Source: Psychrobacillus sp042944905 (GTDB lineage: Bacteria > Bacillota > Bacilli > Bacillales_A > Planococcaceae). From it: a stretch of DNA of 64,000 bases. How positions within the stretch are numbered: position 1 is the stretch's first letter; every line of letters starts with the position of its first letter. Positions 60,209 to 64,000 of the stretch are shown in pieces. The translations under genes were made by a program, and so were the position numbers. The notes below the pieces were generated by a model. It made no database searches, was not told where the DNA came from, and was given only the letters and a program-made list of their open reading frames with translations. The DNA lies in the NCBI RefSeq assembly GCF_042944905.1, contig NZ_CP168496.1, forward strand, positions 248,001-312,000, given 5' to 3'.

Positions 60209-60991
60209 GTGAAAAAGTTTTTAAGTATTACGTTGATGTTAGTGCTGAGTATGATTCTTTTAGCTGCATGTGGTAGTTCGGATAGCAAAGAAAGCGGTTC
60301 CACGGATTCAACCGAAACTATACCAACGAAGAAGCTAATGATGGGAACATCAGCTGATTATCCTCCGTACGAGGATTACGACACTAATTCGGGAGAAATT
60401 GTTGGATTTGATATTGATCTTGCTAAGTATATAGGAAAGAAATTGGGATTCGAAATCGAGGTTAAGGACATTGATTTTAATGGACTAATTCCGGCAATTC
60501 AGTCAAAGCGTGTTGACTTTGTCATGTCGGGTATGACACCAACTCCTGAGCGAGAAGAAAACGTGTCATTCTCTAATATATATTACGAAGCAATTCATAC
60601 CATTGTGGCAAAAGAAGGAACTAACTACGAGACGTTAGAAGATTTAAAAGGGAAAAAAGTTGGCGTTCAGCTTGGTTCTATTCAAGAAGGAAGATTAAAG
60701 GATGCAGAAGGTATTGAGATCGTCCCTTTAAACAAAATTCCTGAGATTATTCAAGAACTAAAATCGAATAGAATTGATGCAGCTGTTATTGAAGACACAG
60801 TAGCAAAAGGATACACCGAGTCTAATTCTGACCTTAAACTAGTAGTCATTCAAAACAATGGTAACACTGGTTCTGCGGTAGCTTTTCCTAAGGATTCATC
60901 TTATCCAGAAGAGTTCAACAAAGTCATCGATGAGATGAAACAAGACGGCGAGATGGAAAAGTTGATAAAAAAATGGTTTGAAAAAAAATAA
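60209..60991 (+). CDS. Polar amino acid ABC transporter, substrate-binding lipoprotein
   Basis: GTG 60209 (MKKFLSITLMLVLSM) has GAGGAG 9 nt ahead. Lipobox L-A-A-C with Cys at ~22, S/E-rich linker, then a type II periplasmic-binding fold with TSADYPPYEDYD, VGFDIDLAKYIGKKLG, FVMSGMTPTPEREE and YETLEDLKGKKVGVQLG. The 260-aa protein belongs to the PAAT family (glutamine/arginine/polar residue). It is first in a three-gene unit with permease and ATPase. Substrate could be the amino acid or opine handled by the divergent dehydrogenase. Confidence 0.92.
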   Translation: MKKFLSITLMLVLSMILLAACGSSDSKESGSTDSTETIPTKKLMMGTSADYPPYEDYDTNSGEIVGFDIDLAKYIGKKLGFEIEVKDIDFNGLIPAIQSKRVDFVMSGMTPTPEREENVSFSNIYYEAIHTIVAKEGTNYETLEDLKGKKVGVQLGSIQEGRLKDAEGIEIVPLNKIPEIIQELKSNRIDAAVIEDTVAKGYTESNSDLKLVVIQNNGNTGSAVAFPKDSSYPEEFNKVIDEMKQDGEMEKLIKKWFEKK

Positions 60992-61013
60992 ACGATAGAT
61001 AGGAGAGTAGGGC

Positions 61014-61679
61014 ATGGGTATGGACTTGCAATTCAACCAAATCGTGCCCTATATCCCTTTTATATTGAAAGGGATATTGGTCACGCTGGAATTCACTGTT
61101 ATTTCAACTTTTTTTGGATTTTTATTAGGCACTTTACTGTCACTTATAAAGATTTCGAACATAAAGCCATTAAAATGGTTTGGTGTATTTTATACATCAT
61201 TATTTCGAGGTACACCATTAATATTACAAATTGCACTAATCTACTATGCCACACCTCAACTAATAGGATACGATATTCCGGCATTACAAGCGGGTGTAAT
61301 CGCATTCTCCTTAAATTCAGCAGCCTACATTTCTGAAACGATACGGGGAGGTATTTTAGCAGTGGACAAGGGACAACAAGAGGCAGCATTATCATTGGGT
61401 GTTCCGTATCGGCAAACGATGAAAGATATTATACTTCCCCAGGCCATTAAGAATATACTCCCTGCTCTGGCTAATGAAAGCATTGCTTTATTGAAAGAAT
61501 CAGCATTAGTATCTACGATTGGTGTGACAGATTTACTAAGACGTGCGAATATCGTCGGTGCTAAAACGTACTTATATTTTGAGCCATTAATTCTTGTAGG
61601 TGCAACCTATTATGCAATGGTTCTACTATTAACTGCGGGTGCACGTATACTAGAAAGGAGACTTCGTCAGAGTGATTAA
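61014..61679 (+). CDS. Polar amino acid ABC transporter, permease
   Basis: The 221-aa protein has 5-6 membrane spans and the EAA loop (EAALSLGVPYRQTMKDI, then ILPQAIKNILPALANE) that docks with the ATPase. The HisM/GlnP family N-terminus ILKGILVTLEFTVIS is present. Start ATG 61014 with AGGAGAG nearby. It overlaps the ATPase gene by 8 bp. A single permease implies a homodimer in the membrane. Confidence 0.93.
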   Translation: MGMDLQFNQIVPYIPFILKGILVTLEFTVISTFFGFLLGTLLSLIKISNIKPLKWFGVFYTSLFRGTPLILQIALIYYATPQLIGYDIPALQAGVIAFSLNSAAYISETIRGGILAVDKGQQEAALSLGVPYRQTMKDIILPQAIKNILPALANESIALLKESALVSTIGVTDLLRRANIVGAKTYLYFEPLILVGATYYAMVLLLTAGARILERRLRQSD

Positions 61680-62394
61680 AGTTGAAAACATTCACAAAGT
61701 GTTTGGGAAGCTAGAAGTGTTAAAGGGTATAAGCACGAATATTAAAAAAGGCGAAGTCGTTGCCGTAATTGGACCTTCTGGTTCCGGTAAGTCCACTTTT
61801 TTACGATGTTTGAATCTCTTAGAGGTTCCAACCAGTGGTAGGGTAGTTGTTAATGGACAGGAAATAACAGACGTAAAGACAAATATTACCACACTACGTC
61901 AACATATTGGAATGGTATTTCAGCACTTTCATTTATTTCCGCATAAAACGGTATTGCAAAATATGACATATGCACCTATGAAGGTTAAAAAGCTATCAAA
62001 AGAAGTGGCTGAAATAAAAGCAAGAGAATTATTAAAGAGAGTAGGCTTAGGGGAAAAGGCCGATGTCTATCCTTCTAAGTTATCGGGAGGACAAAAGCAA
62101 CGTGTAGCCATCGCAAGGGCACTAGCTATGGAACCCGAAATCATGTTATTTGATGAGCCAACTTCTGCACTTGACCCGGAAATGGTTAAAGAGGTTTTGG
62201 ATGTGATGAAAGATTTGGCCCATACCGGAATCACAATGGTCATTGTTACACATGAAATGGGATTTGCTAGAGAGGTTGCCGATCGTATCGTATTTTTAGA
62301 TGAAGGAAAACTAATGGAGGATTCCACTCCACAAGAGTTTTTTGCTAAACCAAAGAGTGAACGTGCGCAAACCTTCCTAGAAAAAATTCTTTAG
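61672..62394 (+). CDS. Polar amino acid ABC transporter, ATP-binding protein
   Basis: GTG 61672 overlaps the permease stop; AAAGGAG is ~11 nt upstream. The 240-aa ATPase has Walker A GPSGSGKST, Q-loop MVFQHFHLFPH, signature LSGGQKQR, Walker B and D-loop MLFDEPTSALDPEM, and switch His in IVTHEMG. Matches the GlnQ/ArtM-like family. Energises the import through the preceding permease. Confidence 0.95.
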   Translation: MIKVENIHKVFGKLEVLKGISTNIKKGEVVAVIGPSGSGKSTFLRCLNLLEVPTSGRVVVNGQEITDVKTNITTLRQHIGMVFQHFHLFPHKTVLQNMTYAPMKVKKLSKEVAEIKARELLKRVGLGEKADVYPSKLSGGQKQRVAIARALAMEPEIMLFDEPTSALDPEMVKEVLDVMKDLAHTGITMVIVTHEMGFAREVADRIVFLDEGKLMEDSTPQEFFAKPKSERAQTFLEKIL

Positions 62395-62402
62395 GATTAA
62401 GC

Positions 62403-62772
62403 TAGCTATTGAAGCTTAAACAAATAAAAACGGAGTAATCTAATAGGGCAAGTGGAACCTAAAAAAATAGATAGCATCCATTATTAAAGAAGTGCTGAGC
62501 GGACGAAATTGTATCTTCGTCCGCTTTTAAAGGAATAGGAAAGGATTTATTTTCTCATTAACCAAAACAAATGCATTATATCTTTACATATTTCAAGAGG
62601 GCAGCGGACAAACATCCGCTACAAGATTACCGAAAAAAGAGTATCCGGTAGTGACGCAGTCACTTCCAGATACTCCATAAAATTCTTCGTTAATAGTGTA
62701 GCTTATGTTTTGTCCAAAGCACTCAGGAAATAGTAAAGATAGTATGCACCTAGGACGTTAGCATTTTTCTTA
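62403..62772. repeat. ~330-bp structured repeat, copy 3
   Basis: Begins with a piece (62403-62439) resembling the end of the pRiA4b-type gene that precedes copy 2, then GTGGAACCTAAAAA, the GCGGACGAA hairpin and a 37-nt hairpin (62639-62675) with 15 of 17 pairs. Ends about GCATTTTTC. Between it and the purine phosphorylase stop nothing else is seen. Confidence 0.8.
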
Positions 62773-62823
62773 TTGTGCTCAGATGATGCGTCTTGTAAAA
62801 ACATTCATAGGTAGTTATTTCGA

Positions 62824-63642
62824 TTAAATCTCTCCTAAAACACCCTTAACTAATTCAACAAATTTAACTCTTACCTTACCAGCAACTTCAATTACTTCGT
62901 CGTGATTTAATGGCTGATCTAATATTCCACATGCCATATTCGTTAAACAAGAAATACCAAGTACTTTCATATTTGCATGAGTCGCTACAATAGCTTCTGG
63001 TACTGTCGACATACCTACAGCGTCCGCTCCTAATGTGCGAATCATACGGATTTCAGCAGGAGATTCGTAGGCAGGTCCACTCCACCAAGCATAGACACCT
63101 TGTTGCAAGTGTATGTTTTGTTCGGTCGCTACTTTGGTTGCAATATTACGTAAATCCTTGTTATACACTTGTGATAAATCAGGGAAACGAGTTCCTAATT
63201 CATCGTTATTTGGTCCCATTAATGGATTGGTTCCAACTAAATTAAGATGATCCGTAATTAACATTAAATCGCCTGGGTTAAAGCTTGTATTAACCGCACC
63301 ACAAGCGTTTGTAATAATTAAATTCTCTATACCTAGCGCTTTCATTACACGTACTGGGAAGGTTACTTCATCTAACGTATACCCTTCATAATAATGAAAA
63401 CGACCTTTCATAGCCGCTACTATCTTGCCGTTCAATTCTCCAATGACTAGTTCGTTCGCGTGACCAATTGCTTCTGATTTAGCAAAGTGAGGAATTGCGC
63501 TATATGGGATCTGAACAGGGTTCTTAATTTCATCTGCAAGTGTTCCTAATCCTGAACCAAGAATAAGTCCAATCACAGGGCGATGATTTGTTTTACTCAT
63601 AATAAAATCTTTAGCTTCTAATATATCTTTGATGTTGTGCAT
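62824..63642 (-). CDS. punA: Purine nucleoside phosphorylase (PNP-I, PunA type)
   Basis: ATG 63642 (MHNIKDILEAKDFIM) has AAGGAGG 8 nt upstream; the longer frame is not needed. The 272-aa protein has GLILGSGLGTLADE, GRFHYYEGYTLDEV, ITNACGAVNTSFNPGDLM and the specificity residues VGMSTVPEAIVATH and CLTNMACGI, typical of trimeric guanosine/inosine phosphorylases (PunA/PupG). It splits purine ribonucleosides with phosphate to base and ribose 1-phosphate. A separate unit from the ABC operon. Confidence 0.93.
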   Translation of the reverse strand: MHNIKDILEAKDFIMSKTNHRPVIGLILGSGLGTLADEIKNPVQIPYSAIPHFAKSEAIGHANELVIGELNGKIVAAMKGRFHYYEGYTLDEVTFPVRVMKALGIENLIITNACGAVNTSFNPGDLMLITDHLNLVGTNPLMGPNNDELGTRFPDLSQVYNKDLRNIATKVATEQNIHLQQGVYAWWSGPAYESPAEIRMIRTLGADAVGMSTVPEAIVATHANMKVLGISCLTNMACGILDQPLNHDEVIEVAGKVRVKFVELVKGVLGEI

Positions 63643-63799
63643 TCCTAATTCCTCCTTGAAACGTAAAAAACATGTTAACAATAAAATTTTAAGGGAGAGA
63701 AGAACTATTGTAAAGAAAACTTCATAATAGTCTCAATTTGTAACACTTTCTATGAAACCTATGTATAGTGTTAACAACTTGATAAATGGAGGGAATCCT

Positions 63800-64000
63800 G
63801 TGGGAAATTTAAATGTAATAGATTTTTTCTCAAGACAGACACATGAAAAGCTTGTTAAGAAAGACTCTAGCAGCATGGACGAGTGGACTGAAAAATATGG
63901 TGTCTATTTAGGTTGCTTAATGGAACAAGATACAAAGGTATTTCGAAATTTTACAGCTATATTAGAATTTAAAATGCAACAAATAAATTATTTAACAATG
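63800..64000 (+). CDS. Unknown protein, start only (cut by window end)
   Basis: GTG 63800 (MGNLNVIDFFSRQTHE) has GGAGG 8 nt upstream. Frame stays open for 67 codons to the window edge (LVKKDSSSMDEWTEK, GCLMEQDTKVFRNF). Charged and probably soluble. Not recognised. Divergent from the phosphorylase gene. Confidence 0.5.
   Translation, partial: MGNLNVIDFFSRQTHEKLVKKDSSSMDEWTEKYGVYLGCLMEQDTKVFRNFTAILEFKMQQINYLTM

Noticed and set aside
1..64000. CRISPR array, prophage, tRNA or rRNA
   Set aside because: No regularly spaced short repeats, no phage structural genes, and no tRNA/rRNA-like sequence seen on reading.

Overview
The window is a stretch of chromosome from a low-GC, AT-rich Firmicute. It reads as Bacillales, most likely Bacillaceae or Planococcaceae/Caryophanaceae (for example a Psychrobacillus, Lysinibacillus or Sporosarcina relative). 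Pointers are strong AGGAGG ribosome sites, frequent TTG and GTG starts, U-rich intrinsic terminators, a preQ1-I riboswitch-controlled queF/queCDE locus of Bacillus type, YwqA/YwqB-like SNF2 and SWIM proteins, CRE-like sites and Bacillaceae-style GC-rich dispersed palindromes. The genus is inference. I saw no rRNA, tRNA or CRISPR.

Layout. 1-4.6 kb: 3' end of a SNF2 ATPase, then a three-gene cargo (unknown protein, HipA-like kinase, HIRAN protein) closed by a second, headless copy of the SNF2 3' end. 4.8-10.1 kb: small membrane proteins, DUF6155, a Nudix hydrolase, a secreted thermonuclease, a lipoprotein. 9.7-12.3 kb: a duplicated promoter/gene/hairpin unit around an ABC-2 permease. 12.4-18.8 kb: decayed genes and a restriction-modification island (one C5 methyltransferase, two related putative PD-(D/E)XK endonucleases, a dead IS3-type element). 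19.5-23.3 kb: membrane protein, SpoT-like HD hydrolase, nuclease with a duplicated C-terminal module. 24.4-29.8 kb: LysR / YfcC-type carrier / M20 amidohydrolase cassette between two copies of a small gene, the second frameshifted. 29.9-34.7 kb: pRiA4b-ORF3-type protein, SWIM protein, PAS-GGDEF cyclase. 35.4-38.1 kb: queF and queCDE, each with its own preQ1-I riboswitch. 38.2-40.6 kb: repeats, a 28-residue microprotein, a PH-domain protein, a MITE-like insertion and a dead OsmC gene. 40.7-46.7 kb: LysR, D-cysteine desulfhydrase-like enzyme, NhaC antiporter, acetamidase/formamidase, threonine aldolase. 47.3-53.8 kb: SET protein, malate:quinone oxidoreductase, stand-alone DnaA-domain-I-like protein, acidic small protein, long MBL/beta-CASP protein. 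53.9-64 kb: dicarboxylate symporter, frameshifted pRiA4b-type gene, GntR regulator, YfcC-like carrier, opine-type dehydrogenase, polar amino acid ABC transporter, purine nucleoside phosphorylase and the start of an unknown gene.

Functionally the window mixes uptake and catabolism of amino acids and amides (three regulator-carrier-enzyme groups), queuosine-precursor synthesis, and foreign-DNA or stress modules. The most distinctive large-scale feature is architecture: at least three cargo segments sit between direct repeats of a host gene, with one copy broken each time, and a fourth (SWIM) locus has a paralogous 'empty' copy of its flanks elsewhere.

Three dispersed non-coding families also stand out. 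One is a ~50-bp hairpin ending in GGTACC that lies upstream of seven same-strand genes. One is a ~330-bp structured repeat with compensatory changes in a 37-nt hairpin. One is a 12-bp motif, TATAACATTATA, found before the GntR gene and between the divergent opine dehydrogenase and ABC transporter genes.
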